DNA from: Ianthella basta
Taxonomy: Eukaryota; Porifera; Demospongiae; Verongiida; Ianthellidae
Direction: 5' to 3'
DNA: 64,000 bases
NCBI GenBank assembly: GCA_964019415.1
Contig: OZ025868.1
Span: 2,851,961 to 2,915,960, forward strand
Both the position numbers and the translations under genes were made by a program. Of the stretch, positions 37,201 to 49,200 are shown piece by piece (positions within the stretch are counted from its first letter, which is position 1; every line of letters starts with the position of its first letter). The notes below the pieces were generated by a model, which saw only the letters and a program-made list of their open reading frames with translations, searched no databases and was not told where the DNA came from.

Positions 37201-40200
37201 GAGCCTGGCTCTCAATGTGAGCCAGGTCTGAACAGATCTCATCTAGCGTGCCACCCAGGGTCCCGTCATCCAGATAGAAAACTCTAAATTGGGACCGGAG
37301 GGAAAGGATAAGGTCGTGGATGCCCAGGCAGAAAAGGAGTGGTCCAAGAGGGTCTCCCTGCTGGACACCCTCAGCAGACATGATGGTGCTGCTTCTGTAA
37401 AACAGAAAGGATGGGAATCTGTACGCAGAGAAGGCGAGGGGGTACACATTGGGAGCCTTGGCCTGGACCTCCCTGAGGATGACGTCCCTCCTGATGGAGT
37501 TAAACGCGTTTTGGAAATCCAATTTTAACATCAGGTTTCCAGGCTGTAGTTGGGTGAGGTAGGCTCTGGCTGTGTGGACTGCACCCTCCGCGCCCTTCCT
37601 TGTGCCAAAGCCCAACTGTAGGGGAAAGAGCAAAGAGCCCATATCCTCAGAAACGGAGTTCCCCAGGCACTTGGCCGCCAGTCGGCGGAGAGTACAGCCC
37701 ACTGCGATAGGCCTAACTCCACCATCTGGTTTGTTGAAGCCGAGAAGTCTGGCCCCAAAGAAGAATGGTATGACAGGGTGAGGAACTTTGCCTGAAATTA
37801 CCAAAGTGACAAAAGAGGCCAAGGCCTGTACAAAGGAGGCACCCACCTCTCCTAAAGAGGGGGAGACAAGGTCCTTAAGGTGTTGGGGGAGCAGCCCATT
37901 GGGTCCCCCAGCAGAACCAACAGGGAATGACATGACTGCCTTTTTTACTTCAAGGGGGCTAACCTCTAAAGTGTCTTGGAGCAATGGAGCAGGCGGGAAT
38001 GTACTGTCGGGATGTGCTGGAGGGTGCTTCCTGCTTAGCTGGTTTAGTGATCTTTCATCTGGGATACACAGGGACTCTGCAGAACTCGCTAAGCGAACAG
38101 CTCCCTTAAAGTCTCCCTCTTCTAGTTTGGCAGAGACTCTGGTGGCTAAGTTGTTAGGTGCTGTAGGCCTTGGCTTCTGCTTCTCTGGCAAAGCATGGGG
38201 TGGGTTAACCTCATCCTGAATGGCCTGGTTAACTATTGAGGCAAGGTTTCGTCTGTGGCCACCCCTCTTGGGAGCCACAAGACATCTCCTTGGGAAGAGG
38301 ATTAGGCGCTCCCAGGATTCAACGTTATTCTGGGTGTTGATGGAGTACAGGATGGATGTCAGCCTCTGGGCTAATTGAGGTCTGGAGCCTCTAGGAATTC
38401 GTTTGAGAATCCTACCGCTGAAACAGCCAGGGTTGAGTGAGGATGGAGATGAGGCGACAACCTGTTGAGTAGAATCCTGCTGGAAAGGTGCATTCGGCAC
38501 GGTTTGGGGCCGAGAGACCGGGGCCGTGGGGGTTCCCGGTAGCGATGTTGAGAGGGAGTCGGCTGGCGGCTCCCCGGACCCTGGGCAGCGGTTAGCCTGG
38601 GGGCCGTGAGTTTTCATCTTTCCATCGAGCCGGACTTGGATGGTCCGTCCACAAGTCACGCAGGGAGCTGACGTGATCCTACCCGGCATGGCGCTGATTG
38701 GAGGGTAAACGTTCAACAAGAGGGATATTGACCAGGCGATCAAAAGTAGCCGAAAAATTAAGCGCGCTAATGATAGCTGTGCTGAATACTGGGATAGAAG
38801 GCTAGTGCCCTTGTGGCTAACGGTGGGGGTAGTGAGGGGCGCAATGGAGGGGATAGCATTTGAATCTCTACAGTTCATCCTCACCGCCCGTCCGCCATCT
38901 TGTTAATCTCTGATTATATATATATATATATATTGCATTGCATGGGTCTCTCCGTGTGCTCAGCATATGCCAGCTGGTCGGACACAGGCTGGTAGTGCCA
39001 TTGCTACTCAGGCCCCAGCTAGTAATGCACTGGCTGGTCATGCATGCTCTGGCAAAGGATAGTCCAGGCTGGCCTGGTGATGTCAGTGTGACTGACCTAC
39101 CATGTGTGCATGCAATTTACATGGAAGATCACCGTAGACAAACAACGGATAGTTGTAAGAAGCTGATGGTTTCTGTGTGAGACAACCCCCCTTTCCTTTT
39201 TCTCAGCTTCGGCATCGCGCTAGCTTGGGTGTATCCTCGAACCTGCGCGAACGCCTAGGATACGGCATACTTTCTTCCAAGATCCAAGATGGCTGACGGT
39301 CGGTTCATCCTGGGTTATCGCCGCGTGCTCCTTGGTAGCAGCTTATTTTAGCACGTCTACCACCTTATATTGATGTGAGGTACAGCGTGCCACGGCTGGG
39401 AACGTTTGGTCATGATTGGTCGATGCTCGCGGGAGGAGTTCGCGAACAACGGTTGGGGTTCTTCTTTTGTATTGGCAGCATAGGAGCGTGCGCGGAAAAC
39501 CGTATATTTTCTCCATAAATCCAAGATGGCGGACGGTCGTTTGGAGGTTTTTCGCCGCACACTCCTCGGCAGGGGCTTCTTCGCGCATGTCGCCCCCCTT
39601 AGATCGAGACCGGGTGTGGCGTCCGTAATCTGGGAAAGTTTGGTGTCCATGCGCCGTTGCTCCCGGGAGCAGTTCGCAAACAACCGTTCTGCTCACTCCT
39701 TCTTTATATATATAGATATGTGACCGGAAATCGTGGCTGTTTCATGTCTTGCGGCTAGAAAAGCGCCGAGACACTTCAATTTCTGATCTCTCTTTGTATC
39801 TATATGTTGAAAAACTAGCACTCTCAGTGAGTAGTAGATGGAAAGCTATTCCTTAGTCTTCAATTGACGCGCACCAGTGTAAAATCACCATTTTCATAAT
39901 GATGTCATCGAAAAAGTGCGCCCAGACCGTGCGCAGGTTCATTAACCTTGCAACCCACTTCCAACAGCCATTTTAATGGTCTGGTCCTACTTTTTACGGA
40001 CCGTGCGCGGGACTTCCGGTGGCCGTTTTAATAGTCTGGTCCTACGTTTCTACAGCGCACAGGGTATGTGTTCTATGAACTCTAGTTACACTCAGTGCTC
40101 ATGCACTAATCAGTGTGGTTGGTAGATTTGACTTGGAATTGTTTTCAGCTGCAGCATACATACTCCGAGATGAATGACACAATTGAACGAATAGGCACAC

Positions 40201-43200
40201 ATGCGCACTGCCTTACACAGCAAGGTAGTTAGTAATAATACTTATACATCGATAGTGAAAAAAACATATGGTAAAATGAAACTTGGAATTGTTGCCCACT
40301 TTAGAAACCAAGACCAGTGCCAGGTGATGCATGTCTGAACTGGACATACCATGCATACTTGAATGGATCTATGCTGAAGTTTCTTGAACAAAGAGTAGAA
40401 GATGCGAGTTTGGTACTTGTGTTTGAAGTTGAAGACAGAGATCTAATATCACAGCTGTGTGTAGAAATCTTGGCTGTGGGGGACACTGGTCTTCAAAGCA
40501 ATTCAACTTGTGGTGAGTGCATGGACTTTGCCACTGCACTTAAATTTTGACATTAAGTGGTTACTTAAGTAAATGATGTATTTCTCTAGTTACAGTACAA
40601 GTGGAATCTGGTGACACTGGGTCATATGGTGAGTTTGAATGAAACTATGCTTGTCTGTGATGTGCATATTTGGTTGTTATATGTACTGGAATGATGAGTT
40701 TACTCCAATCACGCTCTGTTTCTGCAGATTGGATAGCAGGCGTAGTACTTGTACCAGTGGGCTGTGTGATTGCACTTGTGGTGGTGGTAGTGGTAGTAAT
40801 TGTCTGCTACTGGTACTGCCATAACACCCATAAGAAGACCACCGAGGTATGTATGTACTTTATATTCCAGCAATGTGCATTAATATTGTGTCGCACTGTA
40901 AACGGTTGTACACGTGCCTTATGCTTATATGTGGCATTGCATAGCACTATTTTAGCCTCATTGTGTAATGTTAACTCTGTATAATGGTGTGCATAGTTGT
41001 GTCCTCACGCACGTCAAACGAACAACGACAAGCAACATGTGCAACACAGGGAATGAGACTCTCGGCAAATCAATGATTACTGACGCAACAACAGGGTCAC
41101 TACAAAACTGAGCATGCGTAACTACATTCATGCATTTACTAAAGGAATTCTGAACATTACAAGCATGCAATATTCACAAACATACACCATGCACACTGCA
41201 CTTCCCCTCCCTCCCTTAAGAAAATGGCTACAAGCAAGCACAATGAGTGATGATCATGAGCAGATAAACATGGATACAGCAACTACTAAAATGAGGGGTG
41301 AAACCTGTCAGGTTCGTTATGCACTCGTTGCGTGTAACGAGGCGTCACTGGCATAAGTGAAGTAGGAGTGGAAGTGGCATCATCGGTTGATGAATTCTCA
41401 ACATGCCAACTGTTAGAGGATATTCCCTCTGTGTCAGCTATCTCTGATGAGGTCTCTGCTGATGTCTCAGCTGATGGCAATTCTATGAGCATGTCACTCA
41501 TCATTCACCGCCACTGTCTCTAGATCACTCCTTGCTTGCTGTCTCTCTGTGCGCTGTTGCAAGTGATCTTGATGCCTGCGTACAATCTTCCCATTTTGCA
41601 ATCAAATGCTGAAAGATACTGGGCCATTTGACTATGATTTCACCTGGGATCTACTTCTCCCCCGCTCTGAAATTCAGGACGTACACCAGATCACCAACTT
41701 CAAACTTGAGTTGATGAGCAGAAACATGCGTTGCTTTCTGTTGCAACTGCTTGTTCTCAACATGCTTTGCTGTGTTGGGTTTCAAAAGGTCCAGTCTTGA
41801 TCGAGGTTTCCGACCCAAAAGAAGCTCTGATGGAGAGACTCCTGTAGTGCTATGTGGAGCAAGTTGGTAAGCAAACAAGACTCGGGCAATTTGGGTATCG
41901 AGGTCACCTTCTTTAGCCCACTTTTGAGAATCTGAACTGCTCGCTCTGCCATTCAAAGATGGATGATAGGGTGCGGAAGTGATGTGCTTGATGCCATTGT
42001 CCTTGAGAAATGCTTCAAATTCTTTACTAACAAAGCAAGATCCATTATCAGTGACAATGGTTTCTGGCAAGCCAAGCTGAGCAAATAACATTCTCAACTT
42101 GTCAATCGTGACCTTGGATGTTGATGAAGATACTCTGAATGCTTCAATTCATTTAGAATGGGCATCGATCACGACTAAAATCATGTGACCATGCAATGGA
42201 CCTGCGTAGTCCATGTGCAGTCTGGTCCATGGGCACATAGGCCAGCCCCAAGGATGTAAAGGAGCAACTGGGGGTAATGACTGATTGGCTTGACATTGGG
42301 AGCAGGTGCGCACTGAATCTTCAATATCTCTATCAATTCCAGGCCACCATACATACATTCTAGCCAAAGCCTTCATCTTTGTCATCCCCAAGTGACCTTC
42401 ATGAAGTTCCTGCAACACTGCCTGCTGACCTTGTGGTGAAACAACCACTCGAGCACCCCACACAATGCAATCATTGTGCATCGAAAGCTCTGATTTGCGC
42501 AATGCAAATGGTGCTAGTTCCTGGTCACATTGGCTTGGCCATCCTTGCATGACAAACTGGAGAACTGATGCAAGAGAAAGATCTCTTTTCGTCCAATCAT
42601 AGATCTGATCTGCCATGAAAGGTGAGTCCGCCAAGCACTCTGTTAGAAGCACCAATTCTTATGGTGTAGGCACCTATTCTGGAACAATGGGTAGCAGAAG
42701 CCTACTCAAACACATCTGCGTTAGCATGAGCACGTGTATTCCGAAACCTCAATGTGTACTCGTAAGTGGAGAGGAGTAAAGCCCAACGGCGAACACGAGC
42801 TGATGCCTGTGGCAATGTTGGTCGATGCTAATTCAGGAGGGCAAGAAGTCGCTGGTGGTCTGTACACAGTTCAAAATGATGTCCAAACAAATGCGAGTGG
42901 AATCATCGGACACCGAACACACAAGCCAGTGCCTCCTTTTCAAGTTGGGAGTAGTTCTTCTCACTCCCAAACAACATACGTGATGCATACCTGATTGGCT
43001 GTTCGGATCATCAGGCATTTGGTGTGCAAGCACAGCTCCGACACCGTAAGAAGAGGCATCACAGGCAAGAATCAACTTCAACTGCGGGTCAAAGTGGACG
43101 CGGAGACGGGAGGATGTCAGCAAATCCTTTGATGCTTGAAATGCCTGCTTTTCTTTTGCCCATCACCAGCGTGTATCTTTCCTCAGTAATTTGTACAGAG

Positions 43201-46200
43201 GAGCAAGGACAGTCGATAAGTCTGGGAGGAACTTGTCATAATATGTGAGTAAGCCCAGGTGAGCCTTCAACTCATAAACATTCCGTGGACTGGGAGAATC
43301 TTTCACAGCTTGGACTTTGTCTGAAAGCGGATGCAGACCTTTAGGATCAATCTGATGTCCCAAATACGTGACAGAGTCAACCATGAATTTGCACTTGTCT
43401 CTGCGGACACGTAGTCCTGCTTTCTCTAGACGATCAAACACTTGGTCCAGGGTTTCAAATGTCCCTCATCAATCGCTCCTGACACCAAGATGTTGTCTAG
43501 ATATGCAATGACTCATGGAATTCCCTGCAGAACACTTTCTATCACCCGTTGAAATATCCAGGGGCTGATGAGATACCAAATGGTAGGCAAGTATGGCGAA
43601 ATAACCCTTTGTGGGTATTGATCACCACATACTGCTTGGACTCATTGTCAAGAGGGAGTTGCTGATAGGCTTGGGTGAGGTCAATCTTTGAGAACAACAT
43701 CCCACCTCCGAGTGCCGCAAAAAGATCCTCAACCTTGGGAATTGGGTATCTGTCTAGCTTGGACACTGGATTCACTGTCAGATGGAAGTCCCCACAGATT
43801 CGAATACTGGACTTGTCACTCTTCAGAACCAGAACAATTGGGGCCACCCACTCTGAGAATTGCACAGGCTCTAGGGTACCTTCCTTAACGAGGCGTTCCA
43901 ACTCGTCTTCCACCTTGGCTTTGAATACATACAGAATGGTATGAGCTTTGCAGAAGCGTAGCATTGGGCCCACCAGGATCCTCACCTTGTGCCCACGGAG
44001 TTTACCTAAGCCACCTTGAAACAATTCTTCATGTTTGGCGACAACTGACATCAACTTGTCCTGAAGGTAATGGATTTCTCTCCAGTCCAGTCGTATTTGC
44101 TCAAGCCAGTTTCTCCCAAGGAGGTTCGGGCCTTCCCCCTTCACTACCACAAGTGGTAGCTGAGCTACTTGACTTTGTAATTGATGTTGACATCCATGCT
44201 CCCAACAACGGGGATTGCCTCTCCCGAGTAAGAGCACAATCTGATGTTTGAACTCAATGGGCTCTTGTCCAGCCACAACTCTTTGAATGTTGCTTCAGAT
44301 ACAATGGACAGGACTTTCATCACCATCACTACCGGGCAATCTTCAATTGCTATTGTCACTGTCAAGGGCTTTGAACTGCCTGCTGATCCGATGTGAAACA
44401 GAGGGTATCCGTTTACCTCATCTTTTCGCTGAACCACACGCACGGACTGTGGTTTCTTCCCAGCTGCTGTCTTCTGTTTCATGCGGCATACGGCTTTGAT
44501 GTGTCCTGTTTTGCCGCAGTAGTGACACTTCACATCCTTGAACCTGCACTTGGCAGCACTGTGTCCTGACTTGCCACAGCGATTACGATTAGCACCACTG
44601 TCTGACTTCCTTTGATCTGGATGTGACACCTTGTGGACTCCTAGCATGTGAGTGGTACCTGTTGCTCCTGGCACCTCTTGTCTGAAGCCTGTACTTTGTA
44701 ACTGCTTGACATTTTATTCAGCTGACTCCAAATCCTGTGCCAGTTCAAAGGCCTTCTTGAAGGACAGTGTGGATTTAGCCAGCAGCCATCGCTGAATGCC
44801 TGCATCATTGATACCACAGACAAGGCAATCCCGGGCATGTCTTCTAGTGCTGCTCCGAAGTTGCAGACTCTGTCAGACACCAAACCTCTAAAACAAATGT
44901 TGCAACTGACTCACCAGATTTGCAGACCCAACTATGGAACTTGAATCGCTGCACACTCTCAGTTGGAGCAGGGCTGAAGTGATTAGCTAGTGCCTTGACA
45001 AGTTCTGCGTATGTCTTTGTATCAGGCTTTGCCGGTACGGTCAAATTTTGTAGCCATTTGTAAGTGTTAGCTCCAATAAGCGAAAGGAAAACTGCATGTT
45101 TCTTGTCTGCATTCTTGATCCCGTTCGCCTGGAAGAAGTACTCCAGCCACTCCTGGTACTGGGACCATTCTTCTTTGTCCCCATCAAACTCCTCGATTCT
45201 CCCGAGGGTCACTGCCATCTCTGCCCTGAGTTCTCGGCCCATTTCATCCGCCGCTACACAATCTGTCTCGGCAGTTCTCTGCTGCTCTACAATCAGTCGC
45301 TGTCTCTCGCTAATCTGTTAAGTGACGCTGAAGCTCTCTGAAGCTGTGCAATCTGCGAGCAAAGTCTCCGCTGCTCCAGGGGCTAGCTGAAGCACGACAA
45401 ACAGAAACAACAATAACGCACACGGCATGGATCCAACCTTGGGTCGCCAATGACATGGTGCTTCCCACAACCACCGTCAAACGAACAACGACAAGCAACC
45501 TGTGCGACACAGGGAACGAGACTCTCGGCAAATTAATGATTACTGACGCAACAACAGGGTCACTACAAAACTGAGCATGCGTAACTACATTCATGCATTT
45601 ACTAAAGGAATTCTGAACATTACAAGCATGCAATAATCACAAACATACACCATGCACACTACCATAGTGTATATTGCCTGTTATGTAATACTTTGATAAT
45701 GTATTGTGCATCCCAGATCCACAAATTGAATGAAGTATGGAAATCTGCGGCTACATCATTGGATAATTCAGTTGTGTCAACGGTAGGTACAAAGGTATTT
45801 TACAAATAATATTGTTTCTTTTGGAATTGTACAAATTGTGTAATTACTCACATAGATGTTTCTTTTGCAAATTATAGCATAAATAGTGCACATGGTCAGT
45901 CTAAGTTGCGGCATTGCATAAAATGAATTACTTGGTGCTAATTTTGATCTCAGTCCCTGGCCATGACTTACTACTGTCTAGGGAAGTGAAGTCATAGGCA
46001 ATTTAACCCATTAGCGCTGAAGATTAAAATTTGCGCCGTGCATCCGGTGCCGAAATTAAAATGGCAACACACATGAGCGATTCGGCGTGCCACGATATTT
46101 TAACTTTATTCGCGCCCGAGACGGTAGGAAGAAGAGCGCCGTGTTGCCAATGTCAGGCAGAAACATGGAAGGGTCGTCTCATACGACTTCAAGACTCCTG

Positions 46201-49200
46201 CTCGCCCTGGTTTAGTCGCTGCGTCGTGTAATAAACTCACCTTCACCCGTTGCGTACTGGGTGCAAACTTTGGCACTCCAGTGCAGGCTTTGGACGCAAG
46301 TAGGGACGGCACAACGCAGCTGTTCAAAGCTCCGTGACTGCTATCTATCCTTCAAAAGTGGTGTGTCCTTACAAGGCTCGTAGCAAGAAATATACAAAGC
46401 TTAATGCGCACTTTCGGTTATGACGCCTACAGGCGTCATCCGGACTTATGCGCAAACTAATAAATGACGCCTACAGGCGTCATTCGGCGCTAATGGGTTA
46501 ATGTGGGGAATAAGACCACATTCATTGCTCCCAGTCATAATAACAGTTCCTGGCAACCTTTGTGTGGTTTACACACGGAGTTCATCACTGAGCAGTAGGT
46601 ACAGGGTGATTGTATGTGCTAGCATGAGGAAGAAGCTAGCACCTGTGAAGTGCTCAAAGCTTTTATACAGTATGTGACAATATAATGTTAACATTCTGTT
46701 TGTATAGAACAAAAGGAACATCTGTTTTTATAGAACGGCGGAAAAACGGCCAGAAAAACGCAATGTACCATTGGTCAAATCAAACGAAAGATTTACGCAA
46801 CGGTTCCAGACGGTTCGGCGGGCAAATGCAACAATATCAGCGCGCATTGGGGACACCAGCCAGAGAATACGACGTCTGCGAGTCACTTATCCCTCGTTCT
46901 GGAGCTACACACCACCCTCATTCCTATTCCTGAACGAACCGTTTTGTTCCCCCACCATTTCGGCGCACTAAACCGTTCTTTTCTTACCATCTTGTTAGAC
47001 CACACAATGCACTGTAGAACGGTCAATTCATTTATTTTTAACGCAACGAAGCGGAAACTAAACGTTAACGTTACAATGTCACTTACTGTATTTCTATCAT
47101 TTTGCACCAACTTGGCAGACATCTACACAACAATCCAAGGAGTAATCTAAAGTGGTTGACGTCATCGCTGCTGGCTGCTTTAGGTGGTGACATAAGAAAT
47201 TCTATGCCCACAGAGTTTGCTGAGACAGTCTATAGAAAGGTCCCTATGAAAAGTGACATTTGGATTGGATTTTCAGTAGCTTTTCTATAAGAATGGATAT
47301 CATTGTTTTGGGAAAAGATCTTGTTCTGTGAAATTTCTCCTGCATTAGAGAGGCTTAGCACAACGTAACACGTAACATAGTAAGCTTATTACGAGCACAA
47401 GAAGTAATGTTTTTGATGTAACAAGGCTGCTTATTGCGTTTATTTTATACGTACATTGTTTGGCTACAGAAAACTCGTCTTAGATCATTCGCGCTGCTGT
47501 CATCCCTCAGCTGCTTTCACTTCTTCTCGGTCTCCGAACTCGGCTAGTTTGAGTCCATCCCCCGTGTTGCATTCAGAAAACCAGCTGAAGCCGTCATGCG
47601 TTCACTTTCAGGCAGCAAACGCTGTAATACTGTTGTGCAAAGTTGTGGCAGTCAAGCACCCCTTTTGCATGAGGGTCAGCCTGTTGGGAGGACATAGCTG
47701 GGACACTGCAGAAAGAATTTCTTGCAAAATTCAAAATCCAAGCGTTTCCCATGTCTCCTGTGTCTTTTTGCTAGCGCAGCAAGTTCCATCTGCGAAATTC
47801 GTATCATCTGAATTGAGCACAGCCATCCACAAACCAACCTCTGTGCTGTTACTCGCCATTTTCACCCACTCTAAGGCAGTGCTTACGATTAGGTCAGTGC
47901 CACATTATGCTATGTTCGAACGTTGTTGCGTTAAATCGAAGAACGTATGAATTTGCTCTGTGCCACGTGCCCTTATTACACTATGTTTGAACATTGTGCT
48001 AAACCTCTCTATTGTGGTGTAGTATGAATGGTTACATGCTTGTGTGTGTAATTTCTTTCATGAGATAGGGTGCCCTAAATTCAGTCAGGGGCGGATCTGG
48101 GGGGGGGGGGGGTGGCTTTGGGGCTTGAGCCCCCCTCCTTGGCCCAGATCGGAAATATGTTTCTTAGCAAATTGCACTGACGTGTACATCCAACAGAACA
48201 GGTCTTTCATTCACTTTTGAGATGTGTAGAGTACAGGTACTAATAGCATATAGATCTCATTACCATGGTAACAGGCAATTTAACTGATGTTTCTGAAACT
48301 CGTAGACTTTCACTTGCATTTCACGCGGGGTCTAAATCCTTTAGATACTGGTGTCTAAATCCCATAGAACCCTCTATAGTAGAGAAACTGCAGCTGATAA
48401 CAATAGTAGCGCCATAACATACGATAGAATGCACAGGTCGCCCGGCTTATTTGTTTCATTGATAAGCAGGGTACAGAAACAACCCGGCTATGAACCAGAG
48501 CTAAGAAATTGGAACTGCAGCTGGATACGAGCTACGTGGACAACAGGCTTTGGTAGCTAGCTAAGTACACAGCTCTGGGAAACACTGTGGCTGACGTGGC
48601 TGACAGTAAGCTTACGCATAACTGATGCGCCGCATCCACTGCCGACCTGTAGGAAACGTCTGCTGCAAGATGAGCAACCCAACTTGAGACCCGAATCACA
48701 CGACATTTTCTCCGCCAGTGTCAGGAGTAGCTAACTACTTCCGGAAGATGCGTGATGACGCAGGGACGAGTAGGTAAACTGATTCGCTGCCGGCTCCTTA
48801 CCCAATCATTTGGGATCTATAACACTTAAATGCTGACCAATCAGTGTCACTGAAGATATAGACCACTCAGCACTCGGACGCTTTGCGCCCTCATGCCTCA
48901 TGCTCTAAATCTCAGAGACACCTCTTGGTCAGCATTTAACTATTACAGAGACTCATTGCATGAAATTGCAATGAATGTAGTTATAGCTTCAAAATGGCTG
49001 GATGAAATAACCGGTCATTCAGCTGAATTTCACCGCAAGAATCAAGCTTCTTTGACCTTCGGCACCCAAGTTACGCTCCAAGGTATGAAAAGTAGTCGAT
49101 AGCTTACACTACAACTGAGCAAACTGTGGATTGTTAGTTAGTGTATATAAAATGGTTAGCATGAATGGTACCCTGGGGGGGGGAGGGGGGTGGAGGGGGA

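Larger units (their letters stand above)
35763..38912 (-). mobile_element. LINE with restriction-like endonuclease, nearly intact, between TA repeats
   Basis: On the - strand: zinc finger, reverse transcriptase and C-terminal PD-(D/E)XK-type endonuclease in that order, the layout of early-branching (R2/R4/NeSL-type) LINEs rather than APE-type. Coding runs from 38878 to 35889 with only two frame changes. The left flank is TATATGTATATATATATT (35745-35762) and the right flank a (TA)n run (38914-38933), so it appears to lie inside a TA microsatellite. The 5' end carries AAGATGGCGGACGGGCGG. Confidence 0.85.
41012..45660 (-). mobile_element. Ty3/Gypsy LTR retrotransposon (degenerate) in a receptor 1 intron
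   Basis: Two 186-bp direct repeats (41012-41197, 45475-45660) enclose gag, protease, RT, RNase H and integrase remnants in the standard Ty3/Gypsy order on the - strand. A polypurine tract (CTTAAGGGAGGGAGGGGAAG on the - strand) lies directly before the 3' LTR, as expected. The LTRs differ at 5 of 186 positions, but the coding region has many frameshifts and stops. I could not find a clean target duplication; U5 ends diverge beyond CGTCAAACG. Confidence 0.9.

Noticed and set aside
38940-39180. 80-codon + frame after the TA run
   Set aside because: No similarity to known domains and rich in repeated CTGGTCGGAC-like words.
40992-45665. Five-base target duplication of the Gypsy element
   Set aside because: I compared flanks for several assumed LTR ends and none gave matching 5-mers, so no duplication is claimed.
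47456-47950. 164-codon frame as a host exon
   Set aside because: It lies wholly inside the TA-flanked inverted-repeat element; no domain seen.
48083-48160. Complete hAT element
   Set aside because: Only one end-like sequence was seen and no matching partner or 8-bp duplication was found.
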